Positions 15,423-24,654 of a DNA stretch of 64,000 nt are shown piece after piece. The notes under the pieces are model-generated. The model was not told where the DNA came from. It saw only the letters and a list, made by a program, of their open reading frames with translations, and did no database searches. The DNA is from Candidatus Woesearchaeota archaeon (GTDB lineage: Archaea > Nanobdellota > Nanobdellia > Woesearchaeales > UBA10216), in assembly GCA_016185705.1 (NCBI GenBank), contig JACPMZ010000010.1, forward strand, positions 126,913 through 190,912, given 5' to 3'. Positions within the stretch are counted from its first letter, which is position 1. Every line of letters begins with the position of its first letter. The position numbers and the translations under genes are program-made.

Positions 15423-16669
15423 TCTGCTTTCGCAGATTTCAGCTTTCTTTTAAAGTTTTCCTGTCTGAGGATGTGCTTTACAAGCGCTTTTGGAGTGGGG
15501 AATCTTGTTTTTACGGAAGCATAAAGTCTGCCGTGCTTTTCTGCTGCTTTTGAATGCTTTTTCCTGAACCTTGCTGCATGCACCTCATTTTTGGCAGACG
15601 GGCCTTTGATGGTTGTGTATTTGCTTGGAAGCTGCTTGCTGATGTAAAACCACAGCATTGCCTCTTTGCGCCAGCTCCAGCCTGATTTCTTTATTTTAAA
15701 TCTGTTGCTAAGCAGCTCTTTCCTTATTGTTTCATATTTGTGCAGGATTGCTGCTCCCATTACGTCTTTTTTGTTTTCTTCAGGAACTGCTTTTATCGTT
15801 AGCAGCATGCAGTTTTTTGGAATTGAGCTTATTAGCTGCTGTCTGGTGGGGATTTGCCTTTCAAAAAATTTTCTGGACGGCTTTGAGAGGAATTTTTTTG
15901 CCGCATCTTTGAAAGTGTTGAAAGATTCTTCGCTTAAAGCTGCTGTAACGTTTCTGCTGGGCTGCACGGGGTCTATTAGGACTAAGCTGGATATTTTTGA
16001 CTTGTTCAGCTCAAGCAGCGCATTTTTTGACTTGTAGTGCTTTTCAGGGTCTATTACCTGCTTGGGATTCCACTTGGTTGCCGCTCTCAGCAAATTTAAG
16101 AAGGAGCTGTAGTGAATGGTCAGCACTTCTGCTGCATATCCTGAAAATCCCCTGATGTACGACTCTGCTCCGTAAATTCCCTGCGCATCAAGGAATGCTT
16201 TTGCCAGCCGTATATCTGGCAGTTTTTTTGCATGCTTGGAAACCCATTTTGCATGCAGGGGGGAAATGTCTGTTATGTTCTTTGCCTGCTTGTATGATGT
16301 TATGCCAAGGATTGGGATAATTTCAAAAACGTATTGCTTTGCATTGAGCTGAAAGTAGTCTCTGCTGCCGTGAAGCCTTGTGATTCTGTAAAGCTTTTTC
16401 AGCTTCCCTTCCAGAATGTCTGAAATTGAAGCGTTGCCAGCTGCATATTTTTTGTGGTTGAACAGGATGAAGACGTCTATCTCTTTTGTGTGCTTAAGCT
16501 GCGTGTTTTTCTTAAAGCTGCCTGCCACAGTCGCCCTTGCTCCTATTGGCTTTAACGCTTTGTTCAGGGCAGATATAACCGCTTTGGTTGCTTTGCGCAG
16601 CTTTGCTACTTCTTCAGGATCGGGTGTTATTTCTTCTGATACACTTTGCAGCAGCTTATCAAGGCGCAT
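15413..16669 (-). CDS. cca: CCA-adding tRNA nucleotidyltransferase, archaeal class I
   Basis: 418 residues. Adds CCA to tRNA 3' ends, needed here because the tRNA-Leu in this window does not encode CCA. The nucleotidyltransferase signature GSFKKNT...EIDVFI is at about residues 50-69, with the metal-binding acidic residues in EIDVF. Archaeal-type all the way (KYVFEIIPILGI, basic C-terminal tRNA-binding part). Start ATG 16669 has a TATA-like GTTATATAAAAG stretch about 25 bp upstream. Runs into the COG2426 gene. Confidence 0.92.
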   Translation of the reverse strand: MRLDKLLQSVSEEITPDPEEVAKLRKATKAVISALNKALKPIGARATVAGSFKKNTQLKHTKEIDVFILFNHKKYAAGNASISDILEGKLKKLYRITRLHGSRDYFQLNAKQYVFEIIPILGITSYKQAKNITDISPLHAKWVSKHAKKLPDIRLAKAFLDAQGIYGAESYIRGFSGYAAEVLTIHYSSFLNLLRAATKWNPKQVIDPEKHYKSKNALLELNKSKISSLVLIDPVQPSRNVTAALSEESFNTFKDAAKKFLSKPSRKFFERQIPTRQQLISSIPKNCMLLTIKAVPEENKKDVMGAAILHKYETIRKELLSNRFKIKKSGWSWRKEAMLWFYISKQLPSKYTTIKGPSAKNEVHAARFRKKHSKAAEKHGRLYASVKTRFPTPKALVKHILRQENFKRKLKSAKAEWN

Positions 16670-16750
16670 ACAGGAATTTAGAAGGATTGGTTATATAAAA
16701 GTTTGTGATTGCTGCATTTAAAATTTTACTTAAACTGTTTTTCAATTGTT

Positions 16751-17554
16751 TTACTCAAAATTCGCTTTCTTCATCCCAGCCCATGTTGCTGCAAACATCT
16801 TCTTGAGCGTTGATGCAAACAACAGGCTTTTAACCCAGATTGCCGAGTCATAGGTTTGGTGAACCTCATCGTCAGTTACCATAAATACCACTTCTTCTCC
16901 GTCAATTATGTAGAATCTGCCTTTTTCTGCGGTTTGTCTTATGTCAGCGTGTTTGGAAAGCTCCTTAGCTGCCTGCTTGTTTCTGCCTGTGATTGGCGCA
17001 GCAATCAGTATTTTAACGCTGTTGCTGTCTGCTTTCCTTATTGCTGATTTGAATGCCTCTGCTTCTGTAATGAGGCCGCTTTCGGTTGTGTGGATGACAA
17101 CGTGCTTCTTTGCGGTTTTTATGGCGCGTTCAACATGGCTGATTACGCTTTTTCTTCCCCTGAAGACGCCGGAATACTCGGATGGGTTTATCTTTCTTAT
17201 GCCTGTTTTGTGGAGCAGTTTCAGTTCGTTAAGAACATCGCTTCCTTCCAGGTTGTTTATAATTTGGGTTTGCACCTCAGCTTCTTCCATAATGCGCTTT
17301 CTCACCCTTTCCAGAACGTGCTCAGGGTCTACTGCAAGGTATTTTATCGGCTTTCCGATTTTCATCACTAAAAATCCTTTCTTTTCAAGGCTTTCCAGAA
17401 CATCATAAGCTCTTGATCTTGGAACATTTGCTATATCGCTCAGCTCGCCTGCTGTGGCTGCTCCCCTGGAAAGCAGCGCTGCCCAGAGCTTAGACTCGTA
17501 ACTGTTCAATCCAAAATCCCTTAACTGTGTTGGTGTGGTTTTCTGCATTAACAT
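16751..17554 (-). CDS. TrmB-family transcriptional regulator
   Basis: 267 residues from ATG 17554, supported by a TATA-like CATTTAAAAA about 25 bp upstream; longer starts run through that box. N-terminal winged helix (about residues 5-75: LRDFGLNSYESKLWAALLSRGAATAGELSDIANVPRSRAYDVLESLEKKGFL in outline) is typical TrmB, followed by a coiled segment and a PLD-like sensor domain. TrmB proteins usually respond to sugars; the ligand here cannot be told. It is divergent from orc1/cdc6, and the candidate origin lies between them. Confidence 0.85.
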   Translation of the reverse strand: MLMQKTTPTQLRDFGLNSYESKLWAALLSRGAATAGELSDIANVPRSRAYDVLESLEKKGFLVMKIGKPIKYLAVDPEHVLERVRKRIMEEAEVQTQIINNLEGSDVLNELKLLHKTGIRKINPSEYSGVFRGRKSVISHVERAIKTAKKHVVIHTTESGLITEAEAFKSAIRKADSNSVKILIAAPITGRNKQAAKELSKHADIRQTAEKGRFYIIDGEEVVFMVTDDEVHQTYDSAIWVKSLLFASTLKKMFAATWAGMKKANFE

Positions 17555-17635
17555 ACAATCCGGTATTTCTGCTGGCTTTTTAAATGTTTTGTTTTTTGTT
17601 ATTATGAAGTAACAACTCACCGCGGAGACCATGGC

Positions 17636-17853
17636 GTTTCCTGCGGACTTTGGTTTTTGTGGTTGCGCGACCCTGTCGTTTCCTGTGGAATTTTGTTTTT
17701 TGCTGTTGTGTTTGTTTTACATATCATTCATATCTTCAATATTGAAATAAATAAAATCAGAGTTAAAAACAGAGACCAGACCACCACCACCCATATTTTC
17801 CACCACATAAATGTTAATAAACCACATTGTTTTTTCCAAACGAAACAGGGGGG
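17636..17853. other. Candidate replication origin with ORB-like repeats
   Basis: The gap before orc1/cdc6 has two copies of a motif on the plus strand, GTTTCCTGCGGA (17636-17647) and GTTTCCTGTGGAA (17678-17690), and an oppositely oriented CCAAACGAAACAGGGGGG (17836-17853) inside or just before the gene start. On the other strand the first two read TTCCACAGGAAAC-like, the dyad of archaeal origin recognition boxes, and the third has the G-run that follows it. AT-rich DNA (17730-17780) lies between. Origin next to cdc6 is the usual archaeal arrangement; replication activity is inferred. Confidence 0.55.
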
Positions 17854-19064
17854 TTTTGCTATTGCAACAGGAATTGGTCAGGTTTCTTGAAGACTTTGCT
17901 TCAAAGCAAAGCGTATTTGTTAATAAGAAGGTTTTCACGCCATCTTATAAGCCTGAATTCATCCCCCATAGGAACAGTTTGATTGAGCAGATAGCCAAGA
18001 TTCTTGCTCCGATTTTGAAGTTTGAGAAGCCGTCCAATTTGTTTATTTACGGAAAGACTGGCTCTGGCAAGACTTTGTCTGTTTATGATGTCATTGCCAC
18101 ATTTAACTCTTTGTCTGCTGAAAAAAACATTCCGATTAAAACAGTTTATGTCAATTGCAAACTTCGCGGGAGCACGGATACTGAATATCGCCTCATTGCC
18201 CAGCTGGCAAGAGAGTTCGGCAAGGTCATTCCTGCTACAGGCCTTCCTACTGAAGAAGTTTACAAATTATTTTTTTCAGCAGTAGACTCTTCCAATACTG
18301 CAGTCATCCTTATCTTGGACGAGATTGATGAGCTTACGAAAAAGACTGGCAGCGAGGTTTTATACAACCTTACACGCATAAATGAGGAGCTGCAAAAATC
18401 TTTTATCACCCTTGTTGGTATCTCTAATAACCTGAATTTTGTTGAAACTCTTGATCCCAGAGTGCGCTCTTCTTTGTCAGAGGAGGAAATTCTGTTTCCG
18501 CCCTATGACGCTGCTCAGCTGCAGGATATTTTGTCTGGCCGTGCGGGTGAGGGATTTGCCAAAAACGCATTGGATGCAGGAGTGATTCCTAAGTGTGCTG
18601 CTTATGCAGCCCGCGAGCACGGCGATGCCCGCCGCGCTTTGGATCTGCTGCGCATTTCAGGCGAGCTTGCCGACAGGTCTAATGGAAAGAAGGTCACCGC
18701 AGTCCATGTTGATCTTGCAGAGGACAAGATAGACCGCGACCGCATTCTTGATGCCATCGCAGCTCAACCAAAGCAGGCGCAGGCAACTTTGTATTCAGTG
18801 ATATTTGCAAGCAGCGGCAGGCAATCTGCCGTTCTCACAGGGGGGGTTTACGAGTGTTACAAGGATATTTGCTCCGGCATTGGGCTGCGGCCATTAACCC
18901 AGCGAAGGATTTCTGACATTATTTCTGAGCTCGATATGCTTGGCATCATTACTGCCAGGGTTATTTCAAAGGGCAGGTATGGGCGCACCCGGGAGATTGT
19001 TGTGCCAAAGACATTGCAAACCCCTGTTGTAAAAAGTTTGCTGAATGACGCTCTTGGTATCTGA
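17811..19064 (+). CDS. Orc1/Cdc6 replication initiator
   Basis: 417 residues from ATG 17811; a TTG at 17856 is an alternative because the nearest TATA-like stretch (about 17803-17820) would start transcription near 17840. AAA+ ATPase that binds ORB sites and loads MCM. Walker A YGKTGSGKT, Walker B LILDEIDEL, sensor region GISNNLNF, and a C-terminal winged helix (about 320-417). Linked to PolD DP1 through a 34-bp tandem duplication. Neighbouring ORB-like repeats support an initiator role here. Confidence 0.92.
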   Translation: MLINHIVFSKRNRGVLLLQQELVRFLEDFASKQSVFVNKKVFTPSYKPEFIPHRNSLIEQIAKILAPILKFEKPSNLFIYGKTGSGKTLSVYDVIATFNSLSAEKNIPIKTVYVNCKLRGSTDTEYRLIAQLAREFGKVIPATGLPTEEVYKLFFSAVDSSNTAVILILDEIDELTKKTGSEVLYNLTRINEELQKSFITLVGISNNLNFVETLDPRVRSSLSEEEILFPPYDAAQLQDILSGRAGEGFAKNALDAGVIPKCAAYAAREHGDARRALDLLRISGELADRSNGKKVTAVHVDLAEDKIDRDRILDAIAAQPKQAQATLYSVIFASSGRQSAVLTGGVYECYKDICSGIGLRPLTQRRISDIISELDMLGIITARVISKGRYGRTREIVVPKTLQTPVVKSLLNDALGI

Positions 19065-19114
19065 TTATGCACGATAAGATGACGCTCTTGGTATCTGATG
19101 ATGAACGATAAGAA
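19047..19114 (+). repeat. 34-bp tandem duplication at the cdc6/DP1 junction
   Basis: Units 19047-19080 and 19081-19114 agree at 31 of 34 positions (GACGCTCTTGGTATCTGAT.ATG.ACGATAAGA.). The first carries the cdc6 stop, the second the DP1 start; a unique ancestral copy would have overlapped stop and start (TGATG). Confidence 0.9.
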
Positions 19115-20606
19115 AGAGAACGTGGCAGCTTTGCTTAAAAAAGGCATTCTTGTCAGTCCTGATTTTGTTGATGAGGCAAATTCCTCAATTCAGTCTTCAG
19201 AGGATCTGCTGGTTTTAAGCCGCGAGTCGCGGCAGCTTTTATCAAGGCCTGGAAGTGTTAATTGGATGGAGATTGAAAAGGTTAGGGCAATGCATGAGCG
19301 CGGCATGGCAGATTTGCCAAGTCTGGATGATATTGCTCCTGCTCCCGCTAAGCTGGCTGGCGTTGAAATAATCAATTCATATGAAATCACCAATCAAAAA
19401 ACCAATGTTTCCCACTTCACTGCTTATTTTAGCAGGCGTTTTCATCTGCTTGAGTCGCTTCTTCGCGGCAGGCCGGAGCTTAAGAATCTTACTTCTGTAA
19501 TGCGAATCGGAAGCTCACCTTCCAACGTGTCCATCATCGGCCTTGTTCAGGATAAGATTGAAACCAAAAATAAAAATATCATGCTTACTGTTGAGGATCC
19601 AACCGGGCAGCAGCGCGTTATTTTAAGCAGGAACAGGGCTGATTTATACCGCGAGGCCAGGGACATTGTGACTGATGAAGTCATCGGTATTAGCGGTTCG
19701 TGCAGGGATGGCGTGATGTTTGCCAATGCTGTTGTATTTCCTGACATACCTTCTGTTGATTTGAAGAAATCCCCTGAGGAAGAATACCTTGCGTGCATGT
19801 CTGACCTTCATTTTGGCTCTAAAAAGTTTATGGCTGATGAGTTTAACAGGTTCATCAGCTGGACTAATATGGAATCCGGCAATGCTAAGCAGAAGCGCAT
19901 GGCTGAGAAGCTGAAGTATATTCTGATTGCCGGCGATGTTGTAGATGGAATTGGCGTTTATGCTGACCAGTTTTCCGAGCTTTCCATTACAGACCTTAAG
20001 AAGCAGTACGATGCCTGCGCCAGGGCTTTGTCAGAGATTCCTGAGCGCATCACCATAATTATTAGCCCCGGCAACCATGATGCTGTGAGGATGGCAGAGC
20101 CGCAGCCCCCGTTGAGGAACGCTTTCACAGAATCACTGGCGAAACTGAAAAACGTGCTGCTGGTTTCCAATCCGGCAGCAGTAAGAATAGGCGCCAAGGA
20201 AAACTTTCCCGGCTTTAACTGCCTGCTTTATCACGGCTACAGCTTTGACCATTATGTTGCAAACGTTGATTCCATAAGGCTTAACGGCGGGTATGACCGC
20301 GCTGATTTAATCATGAATTTTCTTCTGAAGCGAAGGCATCTTGCGCCTGCGCACACCTCAACTTTGATAAGCCCGACTCCTGAGAACGATGCTTTGTTCA
20401 TTGACCCTGTGCCTGATTTCTTTGTTGCAGGCCACATTCACCGCACATCAATATCAAATTACAAGGCAACTACTCTGGTAAACAGCTCCTGCTGGCAGTC
20501 CATGACATCTTTTCAGGAGCGTTTAGGCCATAATCCGCAGCCTGCGCGCCTTCCTGTAATTAATTTAAAGACCCGTGATGCGTCCATAATTAATTTTAAC
20601 AAATAA
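19098..20606 (+). CDS. polB: DNA polymerase D small subunit DP1 (3'-5' exonuclease)
   Basis: 502 residues (ATG 19098 or 19101). Proofreading subunit of archaeal replicative PolD. An OB fold (about 155-225) precedes the calcineurin-like phosphoesterase domain with SDLHFGS, GDVVDGIG, SPGNHD and GHIHRT, all metal-binding motifs intact, so the nuclease should be active. The N-terminal part is the helical DP1 extension. DP2 follows 186 bp downstream with its own TATA-like box, and cdc6 precedes, forming a replication cluster. Confidence 0.94.
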   Translation: MMNDKKENVAALLKKGILVSPDFVDEANSSIQSSEDLLVLSRESRQLLSRPGSVNWMEIEKVRAMHERGMADLPSLDDIAPAPAKLAGVEIINSYEITNQKTNVSHFTAYFSRRFHLLESLLRGRPELKNLTSVMRIGSSPSNVSIIGLVQDKIETKNKNIMLTVEDPTGQQRVILSRNRADLYREARDIVTDEVIGISGSCRDGVMFANAVVFPDIPSVDLKKSPEEEYLACMSDLHFGSKKFMADEFNRFISWTNMESGNAKQKRMAEKLKYILIAGDVVDGIGVYADQFSELSITDLKKQYDACARALSEIPERITIIISPGNHDAVRMAEPQPPLRNAFTESLAKLKNVLLVSNPAAVRIGAKENFPGFNCLLYHGYSFDHYVANVDSIRLNGGYDRADLIMNFLLKRRHLAPAHTSTLISPTPENDALFIDPVPDFFVAGHIHRTSISNYKATTLVNSSCWQSMTSFQERLGHNPQPARLPVINLKTRDASIINFNK

Positions 20607-20650
20607 GCACACTCCCTTGCATGATTTATCTTCCCATACTCTTTCGCTGT

Positions 20651-20697
20651 CCGCCGCTCCCCCTTAATTTTCAGGGGAGGGAAAAAAGCAGCGGCGG
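20651..20697. repeat. Asymmetric palindromic element
   Basis: Outer CCGCCGCT (20651-20658) / AGCGGCGG (20690-20697) and CCCCCTT / AGGGG around TTAATTTTC. The right arm has an extra GAGGGAAAAAAGC with no partner, as if the left GCTTTTTTCCCTC had been deleted. Between DP1 and DP2. Confidence 0.65.
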
Positions 20698-20792
20698 TTA
20701 GGGCGTAATGGGGCATCGTCAAATATTGGGCGGATAGTTAAGAAGTTGGCTATCGCCACAACAAATAAATACCCTCTGCTAATCCTTCCTTC

Positions 20793-23700
20793 ATGCCAGA
20801 AGCTTCTCCTTCCATGGAAAAATATTTTCAGGATATTGATTCTAATCTTACGAAGCTGTACGAAGTTGCTAACCTGGCTCGCTCCAAGGGATATGATCCT
20901 GAAGACAAGGTTGATATTCCTCTCACTAAGAATATGGCTGAGCGTGTTGAAGGGCTGCTGAGCGCTGTTGTTCCAGGAATTATCGGCAGCGGCCTTGCTG
21001 GCCGCATTGAGGAGCTCGAGCAAAAGTACGGCGAGCTCGCCTTGGAGGTTGCTATGGTCATCGCTGATGAGGTTGCTGCCGGTAAGTTCTGCGCGTTTAA
21101 TTCAAGGCGTGAGTCGCTGGAAATCGGCATTCGCGCAGGGTTTGCTTACCTGACTATTGGTGTTGTTTCTGCGCCTCTGGAGGGATTTACTGAGCTTAAG
21201 CTGAAGAAAACCCTTGACGGCAGGGAGTATTTTGCTGCTTTTTTTTCCGGCCCTATTCGGGGTGCAGGCGGCACTGCTATGGGCATGTGCCTGCTGGTCG
21301 CAGACTACCTAAGGAAAAAGTATGGCTATGCTGCCTACGATGCGACTCCTGAAGAGCAGGCAAGGATTGCAATTGAGCTTGACGATTATCATGAGCGCGT
21401 TACAAACCTTCAGTACAAGCCAAGCGTTGAGGAGATTAAATTTCTTATTAAGAACTGTCCTGTTGAGATTGACGGCGATCCGACTGAGAAGCTTGAGGTT
21501 AGCCAGTTTAAGGATTTGCCAAGAGTTGAGACAAACAGGATTAGGGGAGGCGTTTGCCTGGTTGTCTCTATGCTGGCCCTCAAAGCGCCCAAGCTTGCCA
21601 AGGAATTGAACAGGGTCAAGAAAAGCTTTGACATGGGATGGGGGTTTCTTAATGATTTCATTGTGCTGCAGGTTCGCAAAAAGTCCAAGTCAGAGAGCGT
21701 TACTGCTAAATTGACTGCTGACTACACATTCATTTCAGATTTGGTTGCCGGAAGGCCTGTTTTGACTTATCCTTTGCAGGTTGGCGGCTTTAGGCTGCGT
21801 TATGGAAGGACTCGCATGAGCGGCTATTCTGCTGCTGCAATCAACCCTGCAACCTCAATCGTTTTGGACAGGTACATTGCTACAGCCACGCAGCTTAAAG
21901 TCGAGAGGCCTGGGAAGGCCGCTGCTGTTACTCCCTGCGAAACAATTGACGGGCCTATTGTCAAGCTTGCTGACGGCAGCGTTCTCCGATTTGATACAGC
22001 CATACAGGCTAAGGAGTATCATAAGGAAGTTGCCGAAATACTTTATTTGGGAGACCTTCTGGTGAGCTACGGCGATTTCTTTGACCGAAATCATTTTTTG
22101 GTGCCTGCCGGCTACTGCGATGAATGGCATGAGCGTGAGCTTGAAAAAGCAAGCGCAACGCTGACAGACCCGGAGATTAAGAAAATTTATCTTGAGTATT
22201 CGTACATAAAGTATCCTTCTTTTCCGAAGGCAAGCCAGGCGTTCTTTATTTCCAAAAAAATGGGCATACGCTTTCATCCGCGCTACACCTATTACTGGAA
22301 TGCCATCAATGCTGGAAATTTGTCCGGGCTTTTCGACTATCTCAGAAAAGCAAAGGTTTCCGGCTCTAAGCTGGTGCTTCCATTAACTGAGCATAAGCGG
22401 ACGCTCGAGTTGCTCGGCGTGCCTCATAAGGTGTCCGCAGACTTTGCAGTTATTGATGAGGATGATTCCTTTGCCTTGCTCGCTTCGCTGGGGCTTGATG
22501 GAAAATTATCCAACATTTCCTCGCAGAAGCAGATAGTTGACGCCAACATTGGCTTGCAGACAATTGATATTGTCAATAAGCTGTCTTCAGTTGCTCTTGG
22601 AGACAGGTGCGGCACGTTTATCGGCGCGAGAATGGGCAGGCCTGAAAAGGCAAAGATGCGCAAGCTCACAGGCAACCCGCATGCTTTGTTTCCTGTTGGC
22701 GAGGAGGGCGGCAGGCTGCGCTCGTTCCAGTCTGCGCTTGAAGCCGGGAAAGTCTACGCGGATTTTCCTGTTTACAGCTGCGCAAAGTGCAGTGCAGACA
22801 CAATCTACAAGGTTTGTGAGTCCTGCTCGTCAAGAACCATTAAGTACTTTGTCTGTTACATTTGCGGGAAGACCTCCAAATGCAGCCATAGTCCTTTGGC
22901 ATATTCTAAAAGAGCGCTTAATATCAGGCATTACTACGATTATGCCTGCAAAAAGCTTGGCGAGCCGTCGCCTGAGCTTGTCAAGGGCGTTCGCGGCACT
23001 TCCAACCGCGACCACATTCCTGAAAATCTGCTGAAAGGATTGCTTCGCAGCAAGCACGGCATTTCTGTGAATAAGGACGGCACAACCCGCTATGACATGA
23101 GCGAGCTTCCAATCACTCATTTTAGGCCTTCAGAGATTGGCACTTCGGTTGAGGCCTTGAGGAATCTTGGATATGAAACCGGTGTTGATGGCAGGCCGCT
23201 GACTTCTCCCGGGCAGCTTCTTGAGATTAAGCCTCAGGACGTTATTCTTCCTTCCAGTACTGAGTCAGTTGAAGACAGTGCTGATGCCATTCTTTTGAGG
23301 GTGGGGAATTTTGTTGATGAGCTGCTGGTTAAATTGTACGGCGCGCAGCCTTTTTATAACGCCAAATCAAGGAATGATTTAATCGGCCAGCTGGTAATCG
23401 CATTAGCCCCTCACATTTCTGCCGGCGTTGCCGGAAGAATTATTGGATTTTCAAAAACCCTTGGCTTCCTGGCGCATCCGCTTTTTCACGCTGCCATGAG
23501 GAGGGATGCTGACGGAGATGAGGCCTGCGTTATCCTTGCCCTTGACGCTCTGCTCAACTTTTCAAGGCAGTACCTTCCTGACTCGAGGGGCGCAAAGACA
23601 ATGGACAGCCCGCTTGTTCTGATTCCGCGCATAATCCCTGCTGAGGTGGATGACATGGCGCACAGGTTTGATGTTGCCTCAATCTATCCTTTGGAGCTTT

Positions 23701-24260
23701 ACGAGGCAGCTGCCCAGTACAAAATGCCTTCGCATGTCAACATTGAGCTCCTCGGCTCGCGCTTGGGCACTGAAGGGCAGTACGAAGGCATCGGCTTTAC
23801 ACACGAACTGAGCAGCATCAATTCAGGCGTTCTGCTCAGCGCTTACAAAACACTTCCTTCGATGGAAGAGAAACTGAAAGGCCAGATGATTCTTGCAGAG
23901 AAGATAAGGGCTGTGGATTCGCAGGACGTCGCCCGGCTTGTGGTGGAAAAGCACCTTCTTCGCGATATTCGCGGCAATCTGAGAAAATTCTCAAATCAGC
24001 AGTTTCGCTGCAATAAGTGCAACAAAAAGTTTCGACGCCCTCTTTTGGCTGGCAGCTGCGATAAATGCGGCGGAAATGTCATTTTTACTGTGTCCGAGGG
24101 CACTGTCATCAAGTACCTTGAGCCCGCCATCAGCCTGGCGGAAAATTACGCTGTCTCGCCTTATCTGATGCAGGTGCTTGAGCTTACAAAGCAGCGCATA
24201 GCAGAAGTCTTCGGCAAGGACAAGGACCGGCAGGAAGGGCTTGGCAAGTGGTTTGGTTAA
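20793..24260 (+). CDS. polC: DNA polymerase D large subunit DP2 (catalytic)
   Basis: 1155 residues, ordinary length, so no intein. Polymerising subunit of PolD. The catalytic RRDADGDEACVILALD motif with its paired acidic residues is present around residue 907. Zinc sites: CAKC..CESC..CYICG..C (about 660-695) and near the C-terminus CNKCNKKF...CDKCGG, which joins DP1. A TATA-like AAATAAATACC about 25 bp before ATG 20793 fits a separate leaderless transcript; ATG 20814 is a possible alternative start. Confidence 0.95.
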   Translation: MPEASPSMEKYFQDIDSNLTKLYEVANLARSKGYDPEDKVDIPLTKNMAERVEGLLSAVVPGIIGSGLAGRIEELEQKYGELALEVAMVIADEVAAGKFCAFNSRRESLEIGIRAGFAYLTIGVVSAPLEGFTELKLKKTLDGREYFAAFFSGPIRGAGGTAMGMCLLVADYLRKKYGYAAYDATPEEQARIAIELDDYHERVTNLQYKPSVEEIKFLIKNCPVEIDGDPTEKLEVSQFKDLPRVETNRIRGGVCLVVSMLALKAPKLAKELNRVKKSFDMGWGFLNDFIVLQVRKKSKSESVTAKLTADYTFISDLVAGRPVLTYPLQVGGFRLRYGRTRMSGYSAAAINPATSIVLDRYIATATQLKVERPGKAAAVTPCETIDGPIVKLADGSVLRFDTAIQAKEYHKEVAEILYLGDLLVSYGDFFDRNHFLVPAGYCDEWHERELEKASATLTDPEIKKIYLEYSYIKYPSFPKASQAFFISKKMGIRFHPRYTYYWNAINAGNLSGLFDYLRKAKVSGSKLVLPLTEHKRTLELLGVPHKVSADFAVIDEDDSFALLASLGLDGKLSNISSQKQIVDANIGLQTIDIVNKLSSVALGDRCGTFIGARMGRPEKAKMRKLTGNPHALFPVGEEGGRLRSFQSALEAGKVYADFPVYSCAKCSADTIYKVCESCSSRTIKYFVCYICGKTSKCSHSPLAYSKRALNIRHYYDYACKKLGEPSPELVKGVRGTSNRDHIPENLLKGLLRSKHGISVNKDGTTRYDMSELPITHFRPSEIGTSVEALRNLGYETGVDGRPLTSPGQLLEIKPQDVILPSSTESVEDSADAILLRVGNFVDELLVKLYGAQPFYNAKSRNDLIGQLVIALAPHISAGVAGRIIGFSKTLGFLAHPLFHAAMRRDADGDEACVILALDALLNFSRQYLPDSRGAKTMDSPLVLIPRIIPAEVDDMAHRFDVASIYPLELYEAAAQYKMPSHVNIELLGSRLGTEGQYEGIGFTHELSSINSGVLLSAYKTLPSMEEKLKGQMILAEKIRAVDSQDVARLVVEKHLLRDIRGNLRKFSNQQFRCNKCNKKFRRPLLAGSCDKCGGNVIFTVSEGTVIKYLEPAISLAENYAVSPYLMQVLELTKQRIAEVFGKDKDRQEGLGKWFG

Positions 24261-24357
24261 ATATTTATAAGAGAAAATAACATAGAGCCCAGAATTAGCT
24301 CTTTCTCAAATTTAAATAGTCTCATTTAGCCCTGATTAATTTTATGGTATTAACTCC

Positions 24358-24654
24358 TTACTCCAACGCAAACGTCTGCGCATTGGGTATCCCTGCAACA
24401 GTTAATACTTTTTCTTTCTGTATTATTCCTTTTTTTATTGCAAATTCAACAGCCTCCCTTCCGACAAAGTTTGCGGTAAACGCTCCTTTGAGAATTTCTG
24501 TTAGCTGCTGTTCGTTTACTTCCTGTCCTTTGTAGAATTCGCCTGTCAAATCAAGCTGCAAATCACCTTCCTCAAATTTTTTTCCCAGCAAATCGGAGTC
24601 GCATGCGGCAACTATTTTTTTTTCATTTATTATGTGCGCTTTTGCAAGAATCAT
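24358..24654 (-). CDS. DUF424 family protein
   Basis: 98 residues from ATG 24654, which overlaps the aIF2 beta stop as ATGA; longer starts would lie inside that gene. IVAACDSDLLGKKFEEGDLQLDL is the DUF424 (COG2412) signature. The family is archaeal and frequently sits beside translation initiation factor genes, as here; biochemical function is not known. Cotranslated with aIF2 beta. Confidence 0.85.
   Translation of the reverse strand: MILAKAHIINEKKIVAACDSDLLGKKFEEGDLQLDLTGEFYKGQEVNEQQLTEILKGAFTANFVGREAVEFAIKKGIIQKEKVLTVAGIPNAQTFALE

Noticed and set aside
17150-18200. Inteins in cdc6, DP2 or MCM, common in archaea.
   Set aside because: Lengths are normal and motifs uninterrupted in all three; the only intein found is in nrdJ.
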